Source: JBCCQL01 sp039414355
Lineage (GTDB): Bacteria; Planctomycetota; Planctomycetia; Pirellulales; Lacipirellulaceae
DNA length: 21,665 bases
Assembly (NCBI GenBank): GCA_039414355.1
Contig: JBCDJN010000083.1
Location: 1 to 21,665, forward strand
Reading direction: 5' to 3'
The first letter of the stretch is position 1. Each line of letters starts with the position of its first letter. The notes beneath the pieces are model-generated. The model was not told the origin of the DNA, did not search any database, and saw only the letters and a list, made by a program, of their open reading frames with translations. Made by a program: the position numbers and the translations under genes. Positions 6,394 to 14,196 of this stretch are shown here, piece by piece.

Positions 6394-8251
6394 CGGATTC
6401 CCTGTGTGCGAGGGTCGTCGCCGGCCGGCTCATTCGGTACGCGACGCGGTAGGTCCAGGCGAGCGTCGATCCGGCAACGAGGGCGGTTAGCGACGCACCG
6501 GCCGCGGCGATGGATCGACCGTACAGCAGGTAGCCGGTCGCGAAGAGAGTCGCGTAGACGAAGACGCAGCCGAGCGCGGTCCGCAGGAGCCCGACCGAGA
6601 GCCACTCGTTGGGCGGCGCCTCGGGGATGGGCGCACCGGCCTCGGCGGCTCGCTCGCGGACTGTTCGCCAGCCCGGGCCGGCGGGGCGGAGCTTACGGCA
6701 GAAGGCCTCGAGTGTCGCGGCGTCGTCGGGCGGGGTGACTAACGCGACCAGCAGCCACCCGGCCGTGGTGACAGCCACGCCGAGCGTGAGTTCCGCCCAC
6801 GGTGGCACGCCGAGCGCCTCGCCGTACTGCCCCAGGAGGATCGCAACCGCGAACGAAATCACCATCGCGGCAATCTCGCTGTACGCGTTGATCCGCCACC
6901 AGTACCAGCGAAGAATAAACAAGAGTCCCGTGCCGGCGCCGATCTGCAACAGAACATGGAAGCCTTGCTTCGCGGTCTGTAAACGGAGGGCGAGCAACCC
7001 GGCCGCGACCATCATGGCGACGGTTGACAAGCGGCCGACTAGTACGAGCCGCGAGTCGTTGGCGTCGGGTTCGATGAACCTCTGGTAGAAGTCGTTGACG
7101 ACGTACGACGCCCCCCAGTTGAGATGAGTGGAGATCGTTGACATGTACGCGGCGAGCAATGACGCCAGCGTCAGGCCGAGCCACCCCGCCGGCATCGCTG
7201 CGAGCATCGCCGGATATGCGAGGTCGTGCCCGATCTTCGACTCATCAACGCCGGGAAAAGCTGATCGGATCGCGTCAAGGTCCGGGTAGATGATCAGCGA
7301 CGCCAAGGCTACCAGGATCCACGGCCAGGGGCGGATCGCGTAGTGCGCGCAGTTGAAGAAAAGCACCGCCGCGGTGGCGTGCCCGGGGTTACGGGCCGCG
7401 AGCATCCGCTGAGCCAAATAGCCTCCCCCGCCGGGTTCTGAGCCGGGGTACCAGACGCTCCACCACTGCACGGCTAACGGAATCAACAAGACCGACATCA
7501 ACGTATTGATCGACTCGGCAGAGCCGAAGTCCAGCGGCGGCAGAAAGTCGAGCTTTCCTTCAAGCGAGGCATGCGAGACCAAGCCCGATAATCCGCCCAC
7601 CTCGGGCCGACCCACTGCGAAGCAGGCCGCCGCGATCGAGCCGGTCATCGCGAGGACGAACAGCAGGGCGTCGGTAAGCACCACGGCGCGGAAGCCGCCC
7701 AGCGTACTGAACACGATCGTGACAGCCGACGCCGCGACGATCGACTCGATTGGGCCTGCACCGAGCAAGACTTGGCCCATCTTGATCGCCGCCAGCATGA
7801 CGACCGACATCACGACAACGTTGAACAGCACGCCCAGGTAGAGCGCCCGAAAACCACGCAGAAACGCCGCCGATCGGCCGCTGTAACGCAGCTCGTAAAA
7901 CCCAAGGTCGGTCGCCAGGCCAGATCGCCGCCAGAGTCCTGCGTAGTTAAAGACCGTCAGCATGCCGGTCAGCAAGAATGCCCACCACACCCAGTTGTTA
8001 GCAACGCCACCGGTGCGGACGAGGTCGGTGACCAGGTTCGGTGTGTCCGCGGCGAAGGTCGTGGCAACCATCGAGACGCCGAGCAGCCACCACGGCATGC
8101 CGCGGCCCGATAGGAAGAACTGCGTCGCGTCTTTCCCCGAACGCCTGGAAACGAGGGCGCCGATCGCCAGCACTGACAGCAAGCACGCTCCGATGATCGC
8201 CAGGTCCAACCCTGTCAGTACCGGGGCAGCGGAGGTCGCCATTACCAGCAT
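6290..8251 (-). CDS. Sodium:solute symporter (SSS family)
   Basis: This 653-residue inner-membrane transporter has about 13-14 predicted transmembrane helices. SSS features are visible: FFLSGRGMPWWLLGVSMVAT near 46-65, the GGFRAVVLTDALLF segment at about 185-198, and the family signature region AAYMSTISTHLNWG at 367-380. Members use a sodium gradient to import sugars, amino acids or other small solutes. The locus suggests GlcNAc or chitobiose, which is inference. The last helix ends near residue 608. The roughly 45-residue hydrophilic tail overlaps the start of the GH18 gene and may be unconstrained. An AGGA lies just before the ATG at 8251; a second ATG is at 8242. It is divergent from the ROK regulator gene. 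Confidence 0.9.
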   Translation of the reverse strand: MLVMATSAAPVLTGLDLAIIGACLLSVLAIGALVSRRSGKDATQFFLSGRGMPWWLLGVSMVATTFAADTPNLVTDLVRTGGVANNWVWWAFLLTGMLTVFNYAGLWRRSGLATDLGFYELRYSGRSAAFLRGFRALYLGVLFNVVVMSVVMLAAIKMGQVLLGAGPIESIVAASAVTIVFSTLGGFRAVVLTDALLFVLAMTGSIAAACFAVGRPEVGGLSGLVSHASLEGKLDFLPPLDFGSAESINTLMSVLLIPLAVQWWSVWYPGSEPGGGGYLAQRMLAARNPGHATAAVLFFNCAHYAIRPWPWILVALASLIIYPDLDAIRSAFPGVDESKIGHDLAYPAMLAAMPAGWLGLTLASLLAAYMSTISTHLNWGASYVVNDFYQRFIEPDANDSRLVLVGRLSTVAMMVAAGLLALRLQTAKQGFHVLLQIGAGTGLLFILRWYWWRINAYSEIAAMVISFAVAILLGQYGEALGVPPWAELTLGVAVTTAGWLLVALVTPPDDAATLEAFCRKLRPAGPGWRTVRERAAEAGAPIPEAPPNEWLSVGLLRTALGCVFVYATLFATGYLLYGRSIAAAGASLTALVAGSTLAWTYRVAYRMSRPATTLAHRESDDDPQSPHPDVVDGASRPHFLGDVGRPSRDDTRV

Positions 8252-8352
8252 AAGTGTCCTAGCTACCTAGCACCGCGATCGGACCTGAGTCTCGGTTACG
8301 CCGGGCGGCTGCCCGCGTTCGGCCTACTCTGGGGCCAAGTCCAGTGCTTTCG

Positions 8353-8381
8353 CTCTTTTAATTTAGAGTCTATAGTAAGAG
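8353..8381. promoter_or_regulatory. Candidate operator/promoter in the divergent ROK-symporter spacer
   Basis: An imperfect palindrome, CTCTT-N7-AGA-G-TCT-N5-AAGAG, is centred at 8368 in the only AT-rich patch of the spacer. It overlaps -10-like hexamers in both directions: TATAGT (8371-8376) rightward and TATAGA leftward, the latter with TTGGTC 16 bp upstream. A regulator binding here could control both transcription units. ROK repressors such as NagC are known to bind AT-rich palindromes. The site assignment is inference. Confidence 0.35.
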
Positions 8382-8508
8382 GGCGTCACCGACCAATCAA
8401 GGCTGCTCCACGCAGCGAGGCGGGCTGACTCGTCCGGTTTCCGCCCTGCGAGTGCGATCGGTCGTCAACGATGGATTGCCACCTGGCGAACCCCCTGTGG
8501 ACTCACGA

Positions 8509-9696
8509 ATGTCGCAGACTTCCATCGTCCAACCCCGGCTACTCAGCCGGCTCAACGAGCGACTTGTTCTCCATGCGATCCAGGCAAAAGGGCCATCGAC
8601 GCGGGCCGAGCTGACCGACGAGATCGGGGTGACATTCGCCACGGTGGCGAAGGCCGTCTCTTCGCTCTTGCAGGCGCAGCTGCTTGAGGAGTTCGACGAG
8701 TTGACGGTTGGACGCGGAAGGCCGGCGAAGCGGCTCCGCTTGGCCGTTGACGAGTCGCAAGTCATCGGCGTGGCGATCGAAGTCGATGAGGTCTTGGTTG
8801 CGGCCGCCGGGCTTGATGGCGAGCCACGCACGACGGCAGAGGTCTTATCGACCCCGTCGACCTACCCGGAGCTTGTCAACGCGATCCGACAAGCCGTTGA
8901 GAGCCTAAGCACGCACGAGCATCCCAAAACGCTCGGGATCGGTGTGAGCGTGGCGGCGCAGATTGACGAGAGCGCCGGACGCGTTGCGGTGGCCGCCAAC
9001 CTGCCGTACCTGTCCGGGAAGCCGCTCCAAGCAGACCTGAGCGAAGCGCTCGGCATCCCGTGTTCGATCATCCGAGACACTCACGCGGTCTGCGTCTCCG
9101 AGCGGCTGCGTGGCGCCGCGAAGAATCTCGATAACTTCTTGGTGCTGCACCTCGGCGTGGGCATCGGTGTCGGCGTGATGATGGGCGGGCAGATTTTCTT
9201 CGGGCAGTACGGGTATGCGGGAGAGCTTGGACACACGACAGCCGTAACGGATGGTGAATTGTGCCACTGCGGTCGACGCGGCTGCCTAGAAACGCTCGCC
9301 AGCGAATGGGCCCTAAGCGGTCGCCTCAGCAGCCGGTTGGGCCGTCGCGTCAACGTTGACGACATCGCGCGGCTCTACCTGTCGGGCGACCCAACGACAC
9401 GTCAAGAGGTTCACGAGGCTTGCAGACAACTCGCCCTGGGAGTCTCGCACGCGGTGCACCTCTTTAACCCGGGGAAGGTCATCGTCTACAGCCGCCTGTT
9501 CCGAGCATGCCCGGAGCTGCTGCTTGTGCTCGTACACTACATCGAGGAGACGACACTGCCTCTGAGCTACCAAGGCTGCGAGTTCGTCAATGCAACCACA
9601 ACGCCACTGGACGGCAGCATCGCACGCGTCATCAGCAACTTGACCGACTCGCTGGCGCCGCGACTGCTGCGTGAAGAACGCCATCAAGCGACTTAG
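8509..9696 (+). CDS. ROK-family transcriptional regulator (NagC/Mlc type)
   Basis: About 395 residues from the ATG at 8509. The frame also has an in-frame GTG at 8452, giving 414 residues, but 8509 starts shortly before the DNA-binding domain as in relatives; neither start has a clear ribosome site. The N-terminal winged helix-turn-helix spans RLNERLVLHAIQAKGPSTRAE and the following GVTFATVAKAVSSLL. The ROK sugar-binding domain has GELGH and the zinc-site motif CHCGRRGCLE. The DxGxT phosphate-binding motif of ROK sugar kinases is absent (the strand reads VIGVAIEVDEVLVAAAG), so it is a regulator and not a kinase. ROK repressors usually respond to sugars or sugar phosphates such as GlcNAc-6-P. 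The hexosaminidase gene begins 42 bp downstream, and the symporter/GH18 unit is divergent. Confidence 0.9.
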   Translation: MSQTSIVQPRLLSRLNERLVLHAIQAKGPSTRAELTDEIGVTFATVAKAVSSLLQAQLLEEFDELTVGRGRPAKRLRLAVDESQVIGVAIEVDEVLVAAAGLDGEPRTTAEVLSTPSTYPELVNAIRQAVESLSTHEHPKTLGIGVSVAAQIDESAGRVAVAANLPYLSGKPLQADLSEALGIPCSIIRDTHAVCVSERLRGAAKNLDNFLVLHLGVGIGVGVMMGGQIFFGQYGYAGELGHTTAVTDGELCHCGRRGCLETLASEWALSGRLSSRLGRRVNVDDIARLYLSGDPTTRQEVHEACRQLALGVSHAVHLFNPGKVIVYSRLFRACPELLLVLVHYIEETTLPLSYQGCEFVNATTTPLDGSIARVISNLTDSLAPRLLREERHQAT

Positions 9697-9738
9697 CGTC
9701 CGCCTGCAGGCCCAACTCCCCGCGAAGGCTAATCCGGT

Positions 9739-12225
9739 TTGCCAACCCTACGAGCACTCTTTGCCGCACTGCTGGCCATCGGCGTAGCCACGGGCGACTC
9801 CGCGGGTAGTGAGTCTGCCGCGGTGGTTTGGAAGCTTATTGGTAATGACCTCCCTGAGCGGGGTCATTGCCGCGGCGAGTTGGTCGTCTCGACTCTCGGT
9901 ATGTCAGTCGACGCGGATCGAGAAGCGTGCTTGTACTTCAACTACGGACGCATGCCGGCCACCGATTCCGATATGCCGGACGAACCCTGCTACGAGCACG
10001 TCAACGGCGATCTCTACCGGCTGCCCCTTGACGCTTCGGACGCTAAGGGCGGCGTTGTGCGGGTAGCGATGGTGTCACAAGGTACGGTATTGAACATCAC
10101 CGACGCCCCCGCAGGGTTCTTCCTGGTATGCCGTTCCGCCGGCGGGGCCGAAACCGTGACGCCGCTAAACGCACGAATCGATCTTTCAGTCCTTGAGAAT
10201 CAGCCCCAAGACACAAGACCCGATCCGCTAGGCGAACTGACTGGCAAGTCACGGCCTGCTCTCGGGACATCGGCGCCGGTGGTTCCGCAGCCATCGAAGT
10301 ATGTGGCAGGCTCGGGCATAGTCCAACTAGACGGGCTGCCGATCGTCAGCGACAGGCGGCACGCCTCGGCGATTCGCTTGCTGACCGAAGCGATCGTCGG
10401 CGCCGGGCGTCCGGCGCCCCGCCACGTTGACGACTTGGGCCCGGATCGGGCGGCGATCCGGCTGGTTCAGCAGGACGTCATAGTCGGAGGCGTTACGAAG
10501 ACCGCTGGAGACGAAGCCTACACGATGGAGGCCGACGCGCGAGTTGGCGTCCGAATCACGGGAACCGATGACGCCGGCGTTTACTACGGCGTGCAGACCC
10601 TAGTTGCCCTGATCGCTAACGATGGAACCGGCGCCGATAAAGCCGTCGTGCGCGAGGCGGTCGTTCACGACGCGCCGCACTTCTGCTACCGAGGCCTCCA
10701 CCTTGATGTCGCGCGAAACTTCCACCCCCCGGCCACAGTTCGCAGGCTGCTCGACCTGATGGCGACGTACAAGCTTAACCGCTTCCATCTGCACCTCACT
10801 GACGACGAGGGGTGGCGTCTCGCGATCCAAGGATTGCCCGAGCTGACGGATGTTGGCGGCAGACGCGGCTACTCGCCCGGATTCCGAGAGTACTTACCGC
10901 CTTCATTTGGTTCGGGGCCCGATCCGTCATCGCCGTCAGCGAGTGGCTACTACTCTCGCTCCGAGTTCGTCGAGCTGTTGCGATACGCAGCCGCCAGGCA
11001 GATTGAAGTAATCCCGGAGATCGACCTCCCGGGACACGCACGGGCGGCGATCCACGCTATGCACGCGCGGTACCAGCGGCTCATGGAGCAAGGCGATTCC
11101 GATGCGGCGACACAGTTCCTGCTACGCTCGCCGAACGACGAATCCGAGTACCGATCGATTCAAGGCTGGAATGACAATGTGGTCGATGTCCGCCTCGACT
11201 CGGCGATGGCGTTCGTCGAGCACGTTGTCGGCGACGTCGCCGCCATGTACGCGGAGGCGGACCTCCGTTTAAACACGATCCACTTTGGTGGCGACGAAGT
11301 GCCGGCGGGCTGTTGGGGCACGGCTGAGGGCGAGGAGCTTCAGTCGCTGTTCGCAACCTTTATGCGCCGGTGCGGCGAGGTCGCGCAAGCCAACGGCAGT
11401 CGAGCGGGTTGCTGGGAGGAGGTCTTCCTCGAAGGTGGCCCCGGGGACGAATCGCTCCCGTCGGGGCTCTGCTACGCCTGGAACAATCTATGGGGCGGCG
11501 GCCGCGAGGATGCCGCCTACCGGCTCGCAAACGCGGGGACCAGTGTTGTGCTCTGCGCCGCGACACATCTCTACTTTGACCTCGCCTACGAGATGCATCC
11601 CGACGAGCCCGGCTACTACTGGGCCGGGGCGACCGACACGGAGGAAGTCTTCCGCTTCCGACCGTACGCTTACTTCGACGGAGCCGTGTTCGATAGCAAT
11701 GGGAAACCGGTAAGCGATGCGAAGAAGTGTCGCAAGGCGACGCTGACCGGCCCCGGTAGGAAACATGTAGTCGGGATGCAGGGCCAACTCTGGGGCGAGA
11801 ACCTAGTGTCGGCCGATCGCCTCGACTACCTGGGGTTCCCTCGCGTCTTGGCACTCGCCGAGCGCGCGTGGGTCGGCCCTGCAGGCGAGGTGCTCCCCGG
11901 TCTCGATCCACCACGGTCGTGGGGGGAATTCTCAAACCACGTCGGCCACAGGGAGTTGCCGCGGCTCGACCGCTCCTTCGGGGGCGTCGGCTACCGCCTT
12001 CCGACGCTCCACGTCGCCCACAACGGCCGCGCGATCGAAGCCGAGTCGGGCTTCCCTGGTCTCGTTATTCGCTACACGACCGACAGCTCTGAACCGACCT
12101 CGGGGAGCCCAAGGTTCGAGTCCCCTTTGCCCGCCGACGGCGAGCACCGTTTCCGCGTCTTCGACACCCGCGGGCGGGGCGGTCGAAGCGTCACTTGGAC
12201 GCCGTCAGCAAACGCCAGCCGCTAG
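9739..12225 (+). CDS. GH20 beta-N-acetylhexosaminidase (chitobiase type, four domains)
   Basis: 828 residues from a TTG start at 9739, with GAAGG 10 nt upstream; this start places a good signal peptide at 1-25. The chitobiase architecture follows. An N-terminal CHB_HEX carbohydrate-binding-like domain (about 28-165) includes YFNYGRMP and VNGDLYRLPLD. A GH20b alpha/beta domain (about 185-312) follows, then the GH20 barrel from YRGLHLDVARNFHP (317) to about 710, with catalytic D519-E520 in HFGGDEV. A C-terminal CHB_HEX_C immunoglobulin-like domain (about 750-828) contains IRYTTDSSEPTSGSP. Such enzymes release GlcNAc from the non-reducing end of chitobiose and longer oligomers, with the substrate N-acetyl group as nucleophile. 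A periplasmic or surface location is likely. It sits between the ROK regulator and the second GH18 gene, 59 bp before the latter, probably in one operon. Confidence 0.93.
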   Translation: MPTLRALFAALLAIGVATGDSAGSESAAVVWKLIGNDLPERGHCRGELVVSTLGMSVDADREACLYFNYGRMPATDSDMPDEPCYEHVNGDLYRLPLDASDAKGGVVRVAMVSQGTVLNITDAPAGFFLVCRSAGGAETVTPLNARIDLSVLENQPQDTRPDPLGELTGKSRPALGTSAPVVPQPSKYVAGSGIVQLDGLPIVSDRRHASAIRLLTEAIVGAGRPAPRHVDDLGPDRAAIRLVQQDVIVGGVTKTAGDEAYTMEADARVGVRITGTDDAGVYYGVQTLVALIANDGTGADKAVVREAVVHDAPHFCYRGLHLDVARNFHPPATVRRLLDLMATYKLNRFHLHLTDDEGWRLAIQGLPELTDVGGRRGYSPGFREYLPPSFGSGPDPSSPSASGYYSRSEFVELLRYAAARQIEVIPEIDLPGHARAAIHAMHARYQRLMEQGDSDAATQFLLRSPNDESEYRSIQGWNDNVVDVRLDSAMAFVEHVVGDVAAMYAEADLRLNTIHFGGDEVPAGCWGTAEGEELQSLFATFMRRCGEVAQANGSRAGCWEEVFLEGGPGDESLPSGLCYAWNNLWGGGREDAAYRLANAGTSVVLCAATHLYFDLAYEMHPDEPGYYWAGATDTEEVFRFRPYAYFDGAVFDSNGKPVSDAKKCRKATLTGPGRKHVVGMQGQLWGENLVSADRLDYLGFPRVLALAERAWVGPAGEVLPGLDPPRSWGEFSNHVGHRELPRLDRSFGGVGYRLPTLHVAHNGRAIEAESGFPGLVIRYTTDSSEPTSGSPRFESPLPADGEHRFRVFDTRGRGGRSVTWTPSANASR

Positions 12226-12284
12226 CAATCGCCGCGACTCGCCGGCGCCGCCAAGCCGATTACGTCAACGAATGAGGATTTATC

Positions 12285-13592
12285 GTGCTCAGAATGGCCA
12301 CGTTGTTACCGCTTAGGATCGCCCTCCTGCTTGTCTGTGCGGCAACGAACGCGGCCGCGCTCGACCTGATCGGCTACCTGCCGTACTACCGGATGAGCGG
12401 TTCGTACGTCAGCAATGTGCTGCCGGAGCAGCTCGCGATGCTTGACGAGGTGCGCTACTTCGGCCTCACGTCCGACAGCAACGGTCAGATCGTGCCGTTG
12501 GGCAACAGCCTTCAGTCGCACATGAGCAACATCGCCACGGTCCAGTCGGTGATTGACGGCCTCCCCGAGGCCCAGCGGCCGCGCCTCGACATCACGCTCG
12601 GCGGGGCCGCACAAGACGCACCGTTCACCAGCGTCGCCGCAGACGCCGCCAAACGAGCCACGCTCGCGCAAAACGTTGAGGCGCTACTGACCGAGACCGG
12701 CGCAACCTCGATCGACATAAACTGGGAGCACCCCAACGTCGGCTTTGAGCTCACAACGAGCTACCCGGCGCTCCTGAAGCGGATCAAACAAGAGGTTGGT
12801 CCCAACCGCCGGGTGTACGCGACGCTGGCGCCCTCCTTGGTGATGTCCAACAGCGCCCTCACTGGGGCTAACGCCATCGACGGCGTGTCGCTGATGACCT
12901 ACGACCTCGGCTGGTGGAGCAACGACCCTAGCAACCCAAACAACGGGGAGCACTCGCTGCAGGAGTACGCCGAGGACGCCGTTGAGGCATGGACCGAGCC
13001 GCCCGGCTCCCGGAACGACCGCCCGTGGGTATTCGGGACGTGGGGCAACGCAACGCCGGCCGACCGACTCAGTGTCGCTCTGCCGTTCTACGGCCGAGCG
13101 TTGTCGAGCCAGACCGCGTACACCTACTCGGAGCTAACCGGTGGGGGAACGATCACCGGCGGGGAGTATTACAACTACCAGGGCCAGCAGGTGTGGGCGC
13201 CCTCACCCGAACTCGCCGCCGAGCGGATCGAGTACGCGTACGAACAGGGGCTCCAGCACGTGATCATTTGGGAGATCGGGCAAGACCTGCCGCCAAGCCA
13301 CGAGGCGTCGCTCCTCCGCAGCGCCTTCGAGGCGCGCGAAGCACTCGTCGGGCTCGACGGCGACTTCAACGGCGACGGCTCTGTCGACGCGGCCGACTAT
13401 ACAACTTGGCGAGACGGGCTCGGAACGACCTACACCCTCTCAGACTATAGCGATTGGAGAAGCAATTTCGGTGCGACGGCTACCCAGACCGCCACTGTCC
13501 CCGAACCGACAACGTTGACGCTTGGTCTTGTCGTGCTCGGCTACCCGCCCGTCAGCTTGTGCCGTGCTACCAGAGCTACGCGTACGCCCTAA
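12285..13592 (+). CDS. Secreted GH18-like protein with dockerin-like module and PEP-CTERM tail; altered catalytic motif
   Basis: 435 residues from a GTG at 12285, supported by GAGGA 6 nt upstream (the ATG at 12294 is too far from it). A signal peptide spans about 1-25. The GH18 barrel at about 27-350 shows IGYLPYY, LDITLGG, LMTYDLGWW at 203-211, LPFYGRAL and IIWEIGQD. Where family enzymes have DxxDxDxE, this protein has T141, D144, N146 and E148. The general acid is kept, but the first Asp is Thr and the Asp two before the Glu is Asn. Substitution of that Asp strongly lowers activity in characterised GH18 enzymes, so it may be a slow hydrolase or a binding protein. A dockerin-like module (359-396, GDFNGDGSVDAADYTTWRD) and a PEP-CTERM tail from 405 (VPEPTT) follow. 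It probably works with the upstream GH20. Confidence 0.9.
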   Translation: MLRMATLLPLRIALLLVCAATNAAALDLIGYLPYYRMSGSYVSNVLPEQLAMLDEVRYFGLTSDSNGQIVPLGNSLQSHMSNIATVQSVIDGLPEAQRPRLDITLGGAAQDAPFTSVAADAAKRATLAQNVEALLTETGATSIDINWEHPNVGFELTTSYPALLKRIKQEVGPNRRVYATLAPSLVMSNSALTGANAIDGVSLMTYDLGWWSNDPSNPNNGEHSLQEYAEDAVEAWTEPPGSRNDRPWVFGTWGNATPADRLSVALPFYGRALSSQTAYTYSELTGGGTITGGEYYNYQGQQVWAPSPELAAERIEYAYEQGLQHVIIWEIGQDLPPSHEASLLRSAFEAREALVGLDGDFNGDGSVDAADYTTWRDGLGTTYTLSDYSDWRSNFGATATQTATVPEPTTLTLGLVVLGYPPVSLCRATRATRTP

Positions 13593-13653
13593 CGAAGTAG
13601 CCCGGCGTCTCTCCCGGCACATCCCTGGGTCGCGAGTTCTCAGCGTTGCCGAA

Positions 13654-13690
13654 GTGAGATCGTGGATCGTGTCTCACTTTGCGTTCGTCA
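13654..13690 (+). terminator. Possible terminator of the ROK-GH20-GH18 operon
   Basis: AAGTGAGA (13654-13661) pairs with TCTCACTT (13674-13681) around a 12-nt loop, about 60 bp past the GH18 stop. The sequence after it (TGCGTTCGT) is only weakly T-rich, so function is uncertain. Confidence 0.4.
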
Positions 13691-13998
13691 TTGCGTAACG
13701 CATGCCTAGCCAGCGACTCGTTCGTACGACAAGTCGCGTCGGTGTGGCTTGACCTCGGCGACCGGCCGACCAATCAAGCTATCGAGGTTGTAGCACCTGT
13801 CCGAAGATAGCGAATCGGAGAACTCGCAGCGGCGCCAATGCCGGGACGCGACCTCTGCGGGTTAGTGGCCGGCTCAAACCGCTGTTGTTGGTCCAACCGA
13901 CCTCGCGTCGTGAGTTCATACTCTGCCACGTACTGCCAAGACTTATGCAGCCAGACGCGATCACATCTTGCGCGAGATGATTCTGTGTTCTTCGGTAG

Positions 13999-14034
13999 CG
14001 TTCGCAGGCCACGCAGGCCTCCCGCGAACGTTTT
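13999..14034 (+). terminator. Terminator-like hairpin with T-run in the leader of the giant gene
   Basis: CGTTCGC-AGGCC, loop ACGCA, then GGCCT-CCC-GCGAACG form a 12-bp stem with a 3-nt bulge, followed directly by TTTT and, shortly after, CGTTTT. It is oriented rightward, yet no rightward gene ends nearby: the GH18 stop is 400 bp upstream. It could end a small RNA, act as a back-up terminator, or attenuate the gene starting at 14197. Confidence 0.55.
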
Positions 14035-14196
14035 GCCCGTTTTGAGACGGCCGCGGTCCATCATCTTCCCTCGGTCGTCCGGTTCTCCCGTACCGGTATG
14101 GCTGCGCAATAGTTGCAGATCGGTTGGCCGGCTATCATTGCAGCCTCGGCGGGCCACGTTACCTCAATTGCGTAGGACAAAGCTGGAGCGTTGACG

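Larger units (their letters stand above)
13593..14196. other. Intergenic region, about 600 bp, upstream of the giant surface-protein gene
   Basis: No convincing gene is present. Leftward frames of 77 and 127 codons overlap one another, have no domains and no ribosome sites, and are treated as chance. The region includes a weak terminator near 13654 and a strong terminator-like hairpin at 13999-14034. It should also contain the promoter of the giant gene, which could not be placed. Confidence 0.5.

Noticed and set aside
8452..8508. Longer GTG start for the ROK regulator
   Set aside because: The extra 19 residues precede the usual N-terminal helix-turn-helix start and have no ribosome site; kept only as an alternative.
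13774..14157. Leftward frames of 127 and 77 codons
   Set aside because: They overlap in different frames, have no recognisable domain, no ribosome site, and span a terminator-like hairpin.
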